Assembly (NCBI GenBank): GCA_008692225.1
Contig: VICG01000003.1
Location: 264,001-328,000, forward strand
DNA: 64,000 bases
Direction of reading: 5' to 3'
Source: Monilinia fructicola
Taxonomy: Eukaryota; Ascomycota; Leotiomycetes; Helotiales; Sclerotiniaceae
Positions 1 to 12,305 of this stretch are shown here, in pieces (the stretch's first letter is position 1; each line of letters begins with the position of its first letter). The position numbers were made by a program, and so were the translations under genes. Below the pieces are notes generated by a model. It was not told the DNA's origin and did not search any database. It was given only the letters and a program-made list of their open reading frames with translations.

Positions 1-22
1 GGAATCTTATGTGGGAGATTGA

Positions 23-556
23 ATGCTGATTCTTGGAAATACAGGCGGAGGACCAAATCAGAAGGGTTCTCCGAATTACAGACCGTTCCCCTCCAGGGAT
101 CCTCGCATCGATCTTCCCCTCCCTCGATGTTTCGATCCCGGTTTCCTCACCCCGGATACTTACGCTCTTGTCTTTAGAGATGGTTTACACCCCGATTGTC
201 CTGATTGTCGCTGCGGTGTGCTGTGCTCGCGAGATGGTGCGGAGTATGTTGATCGGTGTCCGTACAGTGATGGGGGACTGAGAGTCACAACGCCTCAAGA
301 GGAGTATGCGGCGTTTCGGGAGCGGTTGGAGGAACAGTCGAGGAAGTTGGGGTATAAAAATTCGGATGAGAGGTGGGAGAGGGAGTGTGAGATTGAAGAG
401 GCGAGGGAGGAGGAGCGGAGGAAGGGGGAGGTTGGGATGGAGGAGGGTGAGGAGGCGGTGGTGAAGGGGGGGATGAGAGTAGGGCGGGCGAAGACTTTGG
501 TTAAGCAGAGGAAGAAGAAAGAGGAGAAGCATTTGTTGCGGTGCTCGCATATGTAA
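23..556 (+). CDS. Hypothetical protein with Cys cluster and charged tail
   Basis: An ATG at 23 follows an in-frame TGA by one codon and opens a 177-residue frame. I do not recognise the product. Residues about 58-80 hold a cysteine cluster (CPDCRCGVLC, then a Cys-Pro) that could bind metal or form disulfides. The C-terminal half is a long Glu/Arg/Lys-rich, probably helical stretch (residues about 90-170). Because the window starts just upstream, this may be the last exon of a gene entering from the left and not a complete gene. No membrane segment or signal peptide is visible. No neighbour suggests a function. Confidence 0.4.
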   Translation: MLILGNTGGGPNQKGSPNYRPFPSRDPRIDLPLPRCFDPGFLTPDTYALVFRDGLHPDCPDCRCGVLCSRDGAEYVDRCPYSDGGLRVTTPQEEYAAFRERLEEQSRKLGYKNSDERWERECEIEEAREEERRKGEVGMEEGEEAVVKGGMRVGRAKTLVKQRKKKEEKHLLRCSHM

Positions 557-3070
557 GGCTGAGGTAAGGGATGGTGCTTTGGGGAACCAGTGGTGCTTTG
601 GGGCTTGATATGGGCTTTATGGTTCTTGCAGAATTTTGCACTGGGGATTTCGTGGTGATGCTTCATCATACGGTTACCGATTTTCTTTTCACGATATATG
701 CTAGGTATGGAGGTCCTAAGACATCGACATCGAAATGTCATTCCGGCCGTCGGTGAAAATGTGGGAGGAACATTTCTCTTTATTTATTTCTTTCTTTATC
801 TTTCCTCTTTCTTCCTTCTTCTTCTTTCTCTTTCTCCCTTACCTTTTTTCATTTACAGGCACTCTACCTTTCAGATATGATTGTATGACAGAAGCTCCGG
901 AGGTGCCTCGCAGATACTTCACAATAGAAACCGATGAATCTTCGAGGAAGTCAAGCTAAGCTAGGTCTGCCTTGTCTATCTTGTTCCTGAGTTATAGCAT
1001 ACATGTTTCAAAGGGATATCACCTTATCTATTAGTCTAGAATCTTAATAATTGAAGACTTCTTCTTATGATATGGGAGATTTGGTGCATTTTATCATGTA
1101 TGCGGTGATTGGGTGGAACCATCTGGTCTTTAGGGGGAACATGCTATGATTATGAGATATTGGGGCGTTCAAAGCTTTAAGAAAGATGTCTGGTTGTATG
1201 GTGGTGAGGTGGAAGGATATCATACATTGGGTTTTGTATTGGATTCATATCGTTTTGTGAGGAGAGCACATGGTATCGAACACAGATAAAGAGTAAGGTT
1301 AGCCAGGGAAGACGAAAGCAATATGATGCACAGCATCCACCTTTGGAAAAATATATTTATAAGAGGGGCAGTGAGATCCTGCTAAATACTTTGAGGTGGT
1401 TTTTGGCAGAATAGATATTTGAACTAGAGTTATAGCGTTGAGACAGCTAGGCTTTTGGTTGGTGATAGGATGGAGCTATGGAGGTCTAATTAGCTGTTTC
1501 TGTTTTTTGTTTTTGCTGGTGAAAACCTGATTCAGAGCTTTAGCCTTAGTTCTAACGAATCACGTCTTGGCGATCCATGGATGAGAGAGTAATCCTCAAA
1601 CTCTGTCAATATTCAGAGTAGATTGAACTTTGACACAAGAAAAGGTTTGATGATTGGAATGGTATGAATTCTTGGAACTCTGCAGCCTAGCAAATCCATG
1701 GACAATGGATCTCTGGGAATCATAAGATTGAAGTCATTCAGTCAGGCACTGCAGCTGCTTTCGGAGGATGAAAGCCTATTAGCAAGTCAAGTCCGCAGCT
1801 ATCCTCATGTTAATGTACTTATGATCTATTTTCGATATGATGACCATCATCACAACACCCATGTTCTATGACAAGAGGAACATGAAGTATTTAGTAAGCT
1901 CCATGCAGAATCCGAATCCTCAACTCTCCGAGCTTCGCAAATGCGTGTTTAGAACCAAGAACTAGAGTTTAGAGTGCAGTGGCTGTATCGACAGCTTCGT
2001 ACAACGCGATCAAGGTATGTTGATGACCCCCTTTTGTAATATCTTCAACCTCATGCTGAAATCCAACGTTTGTATTCATGAGATTTGTTTGATCAAAAGC
2101 CTCGATTAGAGGAGGGATTGATCGATATCATGGAACATTCCTGTCACCAGGGTGCTATATTCCTTATACTGGCAGTTATAGCACTTTCAAAGAACTGAAA
2201 ACACCCTTGTCGTGTGTTTGTTTATCTCCCAACTTGTATACTACGTCTACTTTGCAACAATGCATTGCAAACCGAATATTCCATTGCACAGAATTGAAGA
2301 CCAACACTCCAATATTATCTTGTTGTAACCATGGAGTGCGTGGGGGTGTGTGGTTAGAGCTAATTTGACTATTTATATCCTATCTCTATCTCTCTCGCTG
2401 TCGCTAAAGTAAATAAATCACTCAATCACTAAAATCAATCCTCAAATTCTTATCGCCACCTGTGCACCCATCCTCATCGATATCATCATTTGCTTTTCCT
2501 TCTTCATCGCTGCTACGATCAACAAGCATGTGGGAATGCCCTCAACTCGCTTTGAGAGTGGTGGACTTCAAGATATCATTGATCCCATACTTTTGAATGG
2601 ACTTTTCTCCCTGGTGTTTTTTTGATTGCCAAAGGGCTTCCAAAATTAAATATTGGTAACTTGCATTCCATCTCCTCTTTAGTGCAAGGGAGAATTGTTA
2701 GAATGCCAATGAGATATCTAGGAGATATCAATCTCCCTACAAGTAGGAATGTATTCTTGCATTCCTTCTGAGAAGTGTCATGACAACATATACATCTTGG
2801 CAATCTGTTTGTTGTTTCCTTCTCGTCTCCTTCCTGTTTATTTACTATCAATTCTATCAATACTGTCTTTACAATTAATGTCTCCAAGAGTCAATATCGC
2901 AAGTGCAGATATCATGCCAACAGAAGGAAAAGTTTTCTTTACAATTATAGTGTCATCTACGTTAATTTGAATCATATCATCATATCTTAGAAGTAAGGGC
3001 GACAACGGTGCAGAGCTTGAGATCCTGCGAGAAAACTAATTCAATTTCCTTGGTGATTTGATACATCAAC
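557..3070. other. Intergenic, no gene recognised
   Basis: About 2.5 kb without a supported gene. It has a T/C-rich stretch at about 775-850 and otherwise ordinary unique sequence. Short open frames on both strands have no recognisable protein content. The last few hundred bases are probably the promoter and 5' UTR of the gene starting at 3071. Confidence 0.5.
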
Positions 3071-6000
3071 ATGCCTCCTCCATCCATAGGAGCAGAGGTT
3101 CCAATCGGTTCGACAACACTACCACTGGGTGGAATTATTGGTATCGCGATTGGGGGCGCAATTGTGTTGATCGTTGTTGGAGTTACAGCCGTTACATACG
3201 TTCGACGGAACCATCGCAATGCCATCAAACTACGAGAAAGCGAGGTTACAAACAACAAGGAGACACGCTTGACTTCTCGGACCAATTCATTACCATATTC
3301 CCTTCCTTTATTTGCGACACCTTACCATTATTTGCCTCCTAGACATGCCCCGCGTCGACGCGCCACTGTGGTGCACAGAGGATTTAGTGACGAGGACGAT
3401 GATGAAGAGGATGATAATGTGGTCAGGCCGGGTACAAAAAGATCATCAGGACAAAAAAGGCTCTTCCAGAAACAAAGATCCAGCATTAGAGATTCGTGGC
3501 CATTGGCATCTAGGGTTCAAATGCCTACAACCTCTCTTCCACATGTTCAGTCAGAAAGAAAACATACGAATCAATTGTGTCGCTCCGCCAGGATATGTTC
3601 TCTCTCAGCCGCAACGTCCGAAGAGATCTTTTTCTAGAAAATCTCATGTTAAGAATTCAGATTCTGTGGAGGACATTACAATTATTGATGGAGAACCGAG
3701 AATAAATCATGGCAGACGGCGCTCCAACTCAGAGAACCAATTGTCTTCGATATTGAAGTCAACATCACAACGTCTTAGAGACACTCACAGACAATCTGTT
3801 AGGAAGAGTTGGAATAATCTTGGTAAATTCCCAGGTTCACCTCCAAAACAGAGATTACCGAGTCCCCCAACAAACAAAGCGACAGAAAGCAGGGAGGTTC
3901 TTCTCGCTTCTGGTTGCTCTACACCGGATCATTATTCCCTTCAGACTATACAGTCTCCACGCACTCCGAGTCCAGGAAAAAGAGTTCCACGAACTGCTGG
4001 CAGAGCATTTCAGAAAAGAGGACGATCGCCTACACCTTCCGGAGGATCCGACGACAGTCTTTGTGGAGTTGATACTCCCGATCTTGTTATTCCAGCCCAA
4101 CTCACATCTCCGAGTAAAAGTGGAAGAAGGTTTGACCAGAGGCATCAGATGAACATCTCGCACACAAAAAACTCTAGTAACGCATTTAAAAACAACCATA
4201 GCTCGAAAATAGAAATCGCAAGCGATCCTTTTTTTTCCTCTGTGAAAAGTGCAAAGGCCATTTCATCTGCTACGATATATGGGCCACAGCCTCGTCATAT
4301 GAGAAAAGCTACATTCGGACAAGAAGAAACAATGGAAAATTCAAACAATCACGGCGATCTTCCACTTAAAGATATTTCTGGCAATCAGTTAGGACCACTG
4401 GTGAAAGAACCTCGCTCCCCACCACAATCATCAGAGCCAAATCCATTCCAATGGTCGCCAAAAGAGGCTATGCAATCTCGACACAATTCAGCAAGTCCTA
4501 ACAAATTTCTATCCAAAAGGAAAGGCCATAAGCGATCTAATGTTGTGCGAATGTCTGGGTTGTCGAGACCCACAAGTGTAAGTGTAGTACATGAAGAGTC
4601 AGAAGGAGAGTCTCCTGGAATTACTACAATTATATCCCGGCCGACCCTTCGTGTTGTCGAACCAAGTCCTTCATGTACTTCACTCGCAAGCCGACAATCT
4701 AGTTTAGTTATGCCTCGGCCACCATCTGTGTCGACCTTCAATCCAAGTATTTCTATACCATCCTTGAAACCAGGGTCACGACAGGTGTCATTGAGTAGTG
4801 AAGTATCTTCAACTCCACCTCCTTTAAAAATCAATCCTACTTTCAACATTCCACCACTCAAGCCAGTAGAAAGACATACATCTTCAGGGCAAGAAGAGTA
4901 TTCTCCCACGCCTCCACCCTCAAAAGTCAATCCAATCTTCAATGTTCCGCCACTCAAACCTATAGAACGCAAGTTTTCCGAATCGTCAAATTCTGATGAA
5001 TATTCACCAACTTTATCGGTCTGTAATTATTATGCCGAGAACATCAACTCCGAAGTCGAATTCTTTAAACACGCTCGATCATCACTTGCAATGAAGTCTC
5101 AGGTCCGTCGTCATTGTCAAAATATTGACGAGGAAATTGTTAGCCCCGATACTCCCACTGAGACTTTGGTCTCTTTTCCGCCGCTTCCTCCACCTGAATC
5201 TGGCATAGAAGTTGCAGATCCAGGTGATGAATCAGATCTCCCAGAGTATTTGAAATCGGAACGTCCAGTATCAGGGACTGGAAATCCATCAAGTCTTGCC
5301 AGCTTATCCCATACCAGCACGACTAACATCAGAGCGCCGAGTCCTAAGCGTGTGTCTTTCATAAATCTTCCAAATACCAGACCTAAAAGTCCGACTCGCC
5401 TTTCCCAGTCATTTACAAGGACAGAAAATAACGCATTAGTCCTCGGTCCTAGACCTCCTTCGCGTGCCAAAGCTCCATCACCATTAGCCCTTCCACCAAC
5501 ATCCCTACCCGCACCACCACTTCTCAGCACTCCCCTCCCAATACCTGTCCACCTTACCGGACCTCGTCCAGAACCTCACAAATCTGCCTCTTACAGCACC
5601 GCAATGACTACTTTGACATCTAACACATCTAGCTCTACGCGCGATTCCATTGCCACAAGTATTGGTATTCTACGTCGAATGAACTCTGAAATCTCTTGTA
5701 TCAGTGCTGGAGATACAGATTCTTCTCCTATGGTCCCAGGTATAGGGCTCGACTGGGGTGATCGTCGTCGTTTGAGTCGTGCATCTCGATTCTATCTCTC
5801 AATCGGGTCGCCTATAGATGGCGCAGCAGTCCCAAATCATCGATCGTCCCTGAGCATGCTCTATCCCAATACCTATTCAGCATATTCCAGTTCGTACTTT
5901 CCACAGGGCAATGATTCGAGTACTAGTGTCAATAGCCTTGGTGAAAGACGACAGTCTAGGAGCGATCTAATGAACCCTAATTATGGGAACTTGCAAGAGA

Positions 6001-6638
6001 TACTTGAAGATATAAACGCAAGTCGTGAGGAAAGTCAAGGAGGAAGCACGAGAGGAAGTAGTCCAGTAGCTATGGGAAGACACGGATTGAATGTCAAGGA
6101 GAAGAAGTTATCCCTGACGAACCTTACCATTCTTCCCGATGGTGGAATCGGTTATATGATGGATTACGAGGATGAAGATGATACGGTTATCGAACCCCTA
6201 TCATTATCGAGGACAAATGCAAATGTGGAAAAAGAAATCCAGACGGACAAAGAAAGCAAGGAAACACGATGGTCTGACGCGATGATCAAACCTCTCACGA
6301 AAACTACACGTCGAGAAAGCAAAATGGAACATCCTAGCCCAAAAACGCCGCCAAAGTGGGGATGGAGTCAAGCGGTAAATGTGGCAAAAGAAAGGCTGAG
6401 CAGGAGTCCGACGAGAGATAAAGAAAATGCAGTGTGCGCTGATTGGAATATGGGCAGAGATAGTCCGGAGAGCTTAGGATTGTATGATCAAGATGGTTTT
6501 CTGAAAAACTCGCCGGAGCGAATAAAAGCGGATGGGGAAAAGAAGGGAAGAGGGCGGAGCGCGACTGTTAATGGTTCAAGTGTAGATGTAATGGAGGAGA
6601 AAAGGAGCGAGAGATTATCTGCGCATATTGTTGTTTGA
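3071..6638 (+). CDS. Single-pass membrane protein with long Ser/Pro-rich cytosolic tail
   Basis: The ATG at 3071 begins a short Pro-rich head, then one hydrophobic segment (residues about 19-43, GGIIGIAIGGAIVLIVVGV) followed by basic VRRNHR. This suggests an N-out, C-in anchor without a cleaved signal peptide. An acidic patch (DEDDDEEDD) follows. The remainder, about 1,000 residues, is low-complexity Ser/Pro/Arg with many SP/TP sites, including two related segments around 4800-4980 (TFNIPPLKP and IFNVPPLKP). The reading frame changes between about 3430 and 3595. An intron with a GTACAA donor at 3432 and an acceptor at 3489, 3513 or 3591 restores frame; the 3591 acceptor gives the most consistent composition and about 1,135 residues. 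The architecture resembles fungal wall-sensor or polarity-type anchors, but no conserved domain is visible, so the function is unknown. Confidence 0.7.
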
Positions 6639-7105
6639 GTGACTTAGATACAATGGCTATCGCTTGATGCGATAGGGAGTGAAGGCTGAACGGACTGCGG
6701 TGGGAAAATGGGAGGAATCCATATTTGTTCCCTTCTTTGTGAGCTTTGCACCATACAAGATTCTGTTGGATTTTTATACCTTTCACATGGTCGGGGTGTT
6801 TTGTGTTTAGTATGAGACGCTTTATTTAATGATGGTAGCACCACTCCCTAGCTACTTCTCTTTCGTATAATTTAGCTTATACTCATGCATTCAATAATTA
6901 ATTCACTAATCATAGATCCAAGCATAGCATGTGTGAAGTGGGCAGAGTCCATGTGAGGCAAACTCATCACTTACTGATTTAATCTCCCACAATTTTTCTG
7001 GCTTCAGATTCATATTCCGTGTTCGCCAAAACCTCGTTTGTTCTGCAATCTAAATTCGTCAACATGGCTGCATAAATCCATCATCACCAACCAACAAAGA
7101 GATCA
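6639..7105. other. Convergent 3' region
   Basis: About 470 bp between the converging 3' ends of the membrane-protein gene and the 2EXR gene. It contains AT-rich UTR-like sequence and no further gene. Confidence 0.5.
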
Positions 7106-8359
7106 TCAATATGTCACATTCTGCACAATGGCAAGCTCCACATCTCGCTGCTCGATAGTCTGCTCTTCATTCTCATTCCCCGCACCACCGGGCACGAAAC
7201 AATGGAAAGTAAACGAGCGTTCCTTGAACCCTTTGCGTCTTGCCAAGCAATCTCGAACGGCAAAATCATCAACGACCAGTCCTCTCAGTCTCTGAATCCT
7301 TAGATCTTTATTCAGATCTACCTTTGTGATCCCATCGAACATGGCACCCTGATACTCAGGACCCTCCAAGAAACCCCTCATGATATCACCATCTTCCCCC
7401 CTCCCAGCCATTCCATCGCAACCATTCATCCTCTCCCCATCACCACCACCACCCCCACCCACCGCCCCAAAACCCACATAATCATCCTCGCCCAACGCGC
7501 CAAAAACCTCCGTCACCCCCCTCAGATCCTCGCACGCTCGCCCGTCCCCGAAAAAAAAAGTATCCCGGCACAGCCCCGGCACGTCCAAGCCCAGCGCAAC
7601 CCTCTTCAGCCGCATCCGCACGGGCGCGTTAGCGACCACGACGCGCAGCGCGCGGACGACGGATCGGCTGGGCGAGTGCGGGTGGCGCTGCGCGTCGAGC
7701 GCGCGGTGGCTGGTGAAGTACGGGATGTCGAGTTCGGGGTTGATGTAGAAGGTCTTTTTGGGGGTGTTGGCGGGGTCGACGGGGGAATCGTAGGTTGGGT
7801 GGCGGCTTCCGGGGCTGGGGCCGGGGCCGGCGAGCGCGTAGTGGGGGAGGGTGAGTTTTCGCGAGAGCGAGCTCGCGTGGAGGAGGGGCGGGGTCGTGGG
7901 GATGGGCGAGAGGGTGATGGGGGGTTTGCGGGGGTGGGTTGCGCTGGGGTGGCGTGGGGTCCAGTGGACTAGGATGGGGAGGATGCGGGGGGTGGAAAGG
8001 GAAGATTCGACGGCGTGTTTCCAGATCTGGGTTTGGATTTCGAGGGGCAGGGAGGGGAACGGGTGGAATGTTGGTGCTGGTTTGGGTGCGGGTGGAGGAG
8101 CATCATTGGTGTTTTGATGAGGAGATGTCGTTGATGATTTATTGTCAAGCTTGGGGATCTCATCATGACGATCGTTGATCTGGGCAGAGACTACCGATGA
8201 GTTTTGTTGAGCATAGGCGGCTTGTAACTCGCGACATTGAGAACAGGCGAGGGGAAGTGGATTGTAGATGATGGGTTCAGTTGATGGAGTGCTCATTCTG
8301 GAAATACGCGGTGTTTGTCCTCCCGTATTTTGACGAGCTGGTAAATTTGTCCTTGCCAT
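7106..8359 (-). CDS. 2EXR-domain protein
   Basis: An intron-free frame of 417 residues from the ATG at 8359. Residues about 98-117 (FHPFPSLPLEIQTQIWKHAV) match the opening of the fungal 2EXR domain, an F-box-like motif (F-x-F-x-x-LP-x-E-I-x-x-x-IW) in a large family of filamentous-fungal proteins of unknown role. A CxxC pair lies near residues 39-42. The middle is Pro/Gly-rich, with a Gly tract (GGGGGGDG). Downstream (about 220-290) the conserved second half with Arg-rich helices and a FGALGEDD-type segment continues. The coding region from about 7400 to 8100 is much more GC-rich than its neighbours, which produces many spurious open frames on the opposite strand. The domain call is good; the cellular role is unknown. 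Confidence 0.8.
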   Translation of the reverse strand: MARTNLPARQNTGGQTPRISRMSTPSTEPIIYNPLPLACSQCRELQAAYAQQNSSVVSAQINDRHDEIPKLDNKSSTTSPHQNTNDAPPPAPKPAPTFHPFPSLPLEIQTQIWKHAVESSLSTPRILPILVHWTPRHPSATHPRKPPITLSPIPTTPPLLHASSLSRKLTLPHYALAGPGPSPGSRHPTYDSPVDPANTPKKTFYINPELDIPYFTSHRALDAQRHPHSPSRSVVRALRVVVANAPVRMRLKRVALGLDVPGLCRDTFFFGDGRACEDLRGVTEVFGALGEDDYVGFGAVGGGGGGDGERMNGCDGMAGRGEDGDIMRGFLEGPEYQGAMFDGITKVDLNKDLRIQRLRGLVVDDFAVRDCLARRKGFKERSFTFHCFVPGGAGNENEEQTIEQRDVELAIVQNVTY

Positions 8360-9055
8360 GAGTGAGCGTGAAGTAGCCGAAGAACTTGACTTGAAGACGG
8401 AATGGTTATGGAATTCTATGTATAGGATAAGCTTAAGTAGCTTTCATTATATATCTATAACCTTAACACCCTTGAAAAGTAAGCTTAAGCGAGTGGCGAA
8501 GTATTCGCGAAGATCCTAATTCACGTGTTCTCCTGGTTGACACGAATATACATTTTCATCTATTAAACCTTTTAAAAAAGTAATAAACCAACGAATCCAT
8601 TGAATCTTACAAATTTCATATATCGTACATCGAACATCATTGTAAGACTCATACCCAGTACATTCAGTGACTGCTTCAAGAGCTTCAAGCCATTCAGTAT
8701 TCGAAAGGTCAACTCTCCTTAAAATTCTGATCAATGAGAAAACTGACGGTACCTAACGAGATATCACAAAAATGGACACAAGTAATTCCTCCATCGATAC
8801 CACCAATTCACCGTACAAGGTTCCAATCCTTTGCACAATCAATCATCTTTCTTTCATTTTCCCGCTCCGATCATCTCCCACAAGCGTGTTACCCACCATC
8901 AGATATTTATTCAATCACAAAACATCCCATCATCATCTTTCGAACAAGACGTTCGCAGAACACCCATATGGATGTTGAAACCCGTAGCCTTGGCCCAGAT
9001 GATGATTGCTAGCAATATCGCAACCAAAGCGAACGACACCCATCGGATCTTCATC
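8360..9055. other. Intergenic
   Basis: About 700 bp between the start of the 2EXR gene and the 3' end of the sugar transporter. No supported gene; open frames here on both strands are short and unrecognised. Confidence 0.5.
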
Positions 9056-11649
9056 TCATCCCAAATCATTCTTCTCCGTAACCTCGGCCGCACCTTCAAT
9101 TTCGTGAATGAATACTTCGGATTTCTGCAAGGAGTACTGAACTGGTTTGGCGGAGTTGAAGATTTCGGTGAGTTCTTCCAGCTGTCATGTGTTGTACCGT
9201 TAGTTCCGCATTTGTATGCACGAGGTGAAATGCAAGGGGGTGCTTTCCTACCGTTCTGCCTTTCGTCTCTACGAAGAAAAACTACAGCGCAATATTGTAA
9301 TTAGTGTATCTGATTTTGATGGATGGGGGGCTCGCATGGGAAGGACAGGGCGAGCTCACGTATATAAATGCTGCTTCTAGTAAATCCCAGAAGACGAATC
9401 TATCTATCATTAGTACGTCGCCGAACCATGAATCCACATCACCCACAGGTAATAATATCTCCAACCTGCTTTTGAAAAGGCAATCCCAGTAACGAAGGTG
9501 TTGTAGAACCCTGCCACATTCCCAACCAGCGTATAGAGCGCCATTCCCTTCGCGCGACTCTCATATCTCAAGACCTCCACAGCATAGAGACCCTGCAGGG
9601 GTGTCCAGCCTACTGCAAATACAAAGCTGAATAGGAAGATCATGGCGATTTCAGCATTCGATGCCGCGGAAGATTTGGCGACGGTGAGATGAGTGCTGGG
9701 GGATGTGGTGGTGTTGAGAGCGTTGAGGATGAGGACTATGAGGAAGAGGAGGGAGATGGTCAGGGTGGAGAGAAGGAGTTGGGGACGCCGGCCCCAGTGG
9801 TCGGTGTAAGCTGCGCCGATGAGGGCACCGGCGAAGGAAAGTACGGATTGCATTCCTTGCTGAGTTCGTTTAGCATGTTGTTCCCGATGCAGGATTTATT
9901 GAGTGCTCACGAGAAGTAACTGAGTATGATTATCCTCGATTCCCGCACCTGCGAGCATTTGTGGGTAATAGTAACTAACTGGACCTATGTGGGCATCAGC
10001 GATCAAATCAATTTCTCGAGAGCCCCCAATTTCAGACCATGGCCCAAGTGCTGGGGAAGAAAAAGAGACGGTTATAAGTAAACGTACCATTACCAGTCCA
10101 TTGCCCGAACAAAGCAATGGCACAAGTCAGCATAGTTCGATATCTAACCTCGCTTGAATCAAATAGTTCTCTGAAGTCCCACCAACGTTTATCGGCTCCC
10201 GTTTTTGATATGTCTTCCATCATTTCACGGAGCTCGAGTTGTACTAATGGAGAGTTCCTATCGCCTGATGTTTCATCGAGTAAGATTCAAATCATTCACA
10301 AGGCTATGAGATAGAAAGTTACCTTCTCCATGATACTTGGCCATAATATCCAGAGCCTCTTCATGTCGATCATTCGCTATCAGCCATCTTGGGCTCTACG
10401 AACTTATTATCAACAACCCTTGACGTGACTCTTATGGAATCCACACGTTCAAAAAGATAGAGCACATACCTCCGGCAAGAACAAGACGGAAATAAAAACA
10501 ATTCCAGAAAACATCATTTGCAACCACAAAGGAATCCTCCAAGCTTGTGGTCCATTGATGTAGCTCGTGCCGTATGGTACTATTTATATCAGAAGACATC
10601 CCCGCCAGAGAACAACGGGCCAAGTACTAACTAAAAGTTCCCGGTATGGCACCCACAAAGTAAAACGTAGTATAGATACCAGTCATGGCCCCTCGAAAAG
10701 ACGGGTGCGCCATTTCACTCACACTAAGAAGCATCAATATCCCCCCGTGCATTTTACTCGCGTATCCATCGACTCACTAAGGCAAAGCCGAACTAGGACC
10801 CATCGCAGCACCCACGCCTGCCTCATCAGCATCTCAAGTCCTCCCCTCTACCACAGCCCAGACACGACCAGAAACTCACCAAGCAGAAACCTCCCAATCA
10901 TAAAAGCCGCCAAATCCCGACTGGTAGCCTGAACGATCGCCCCAACAATAACAACCCCGGCGCCCAAAAACATACCCCAGCGTCTCCCCTTCCACTAAAA
11001 TCCCACCACTATCAGCAGCATCCTCATCAGCGCCTCCAAACCCCAAACAAAGGAAAAGCCTCCCCCCTTCCCCAAACCTACATCAGCAGCCGGGCCCGCA
11101 CCCCCGGCCCCCACCAAATTCCCAATCGTAAACACCGCATACACGATCCCCGTAGCCGGCGTCCCCTCCGTAAGCGAGAAGCCAAAATAGCTCCGATACT
11201 GCGCGTAGGAATTGATGGAACCCATCACACTTCCATCGTAGCCATTGACCGCCGCGTTGAGGGTTGCGAGGAGGAGGATGATCTCGAGCTATTTTGGGGG
11301 AAAGGGGGGTTAATGAATTTTATTTTGGGACGGGGAAATGGGCGTCTGGTTCTGATGAGGAGGAGGATGGGGGATGCAGGAGGGAGCGGAAGGGGAAAAA
11401 TCACGACAAGACAAAAGAAGACAAAAGAAGACGAGACGAGACGAGACACGAGATAGGATATACCTGAGCCATCCTCCAAGTGCACAGCGAAGGTTTCTGT
11501 TTCGCCGTTGCTTCTGCCAGGGCAATGTTCCGTACACTGAGGACACGGCGCATAGCACTGTCGTTCATCGAAGCTCCTCCACCTCCCTCTGTAGCTCGCT
11601 CCGCATGATGTGGAGATTGAGAGCCATCCGAGCTCTCCACATGTACCAT
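9056..11649 (-). CDS. MFS sugar transporter (lactose-permease-like)
   Basis: A 12-TM major facilitator superfamily sugar porter of the plasma membrane. It is broken by about ten short introns, so no single open frame shows it whole. In order I can read: an N-terminal tail ending LSVRNIALAEATAKQKP; the first TM with NGYDGSVMGSINSY; GNLVGAGGAGPAAD joined by an intron to GRRWGMFLGAG (loop 2-3 motif); GPSSALP joined to YVSEMAHPSFRG; YGTSYINGPQAWRIPLW; SPRWLIANDRHEEAL; VSYYYPQML; DHWGRRPQ (loop 8-9 motif); and near the end FFFVETKGRT spliced to LEELTEIFNSAKPVQYSL. These are sugar-porter signatures. The N-terminal and central junctions I worked through restore frame with GT-AG sites, so the gene looks intact. 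The start at 11649 is the ATG giving the longest plausible tail; 11568 is an alternative. The substrate cannot be set from sequence. Confidence 0.88.
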
Positions 11650-12305
11650 GCCTGTACTGCGAATCATCTCACGCGCACACAAGGATAAATAACGAAGACG
11701 TGGATATTCTGCACAAGTTATGTTGAAGTAGAATGGGGGTGTTGGTAATCATTGGGTTTTGATGGTAGGGTGATGGAGATATACATATATACATACATAC
11801 ATACATACATACATACACGCCCGCACCCAAGCCACCACCTCAAACTACATCAACAATCAATGATAATTACGCCAACGTAGCAAATGACCCGACGAGGAAG
11901 GATAAAATGTGCATTATGAGCTGTACATGCGACGTTGTGTCGTGAAAGCTCTGACATGATAGGGTGAGAATGCATGGATAGGAGATACGACGTTGATGAG
12001 TTATGTACCCCACTTTCGAGAAGATGTTTTTTGTCCTATGGGATCTTACTGATGGCTATTGTTGATGCATTGTGAAGTGACACCAATGTATGTAACGTTT
12101 TGACATACATCTGAGAGATTGGAAAATGGTAACATGGTCGATGTGTTTGTTCAATTGTAACGACTGGGGTGACACGTAATCACATGAGCAAGAATACGAT
12201 TGAGATCATTCAAATTGGGACCATGACGAACTACGAACGTGTATAATATTGAATATCTTACATACTTTACATATGATACATCTCAAAGAAGTTGCTGCTT
12301 TTTCC
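11650..12305. other. Intergenic with ATAC microsatellite
   Basis: About 650 bp between two minus-strand genes. It contains a (ACAT)n microsatellite at about 11785-11817 and otherwise unique sequence. It probably holds the promoter of the sugar transporter and the 3' flank of SEN2. Confidence 0.55.

Noticed and set aside
7676..8178. Gly/Val/Trp-rich plus-strand ORFs opposite the 2EXR gene
   Set aside because: GC-rich antisense shadows of a gene with a recognised domain.
8831..9304. 157-residue plus-strand ORF
   Set aside because: Its right half is antisense to the transporter C-terminus (ETKGRT/LEELTEIF), which is clearly the real coding strand.
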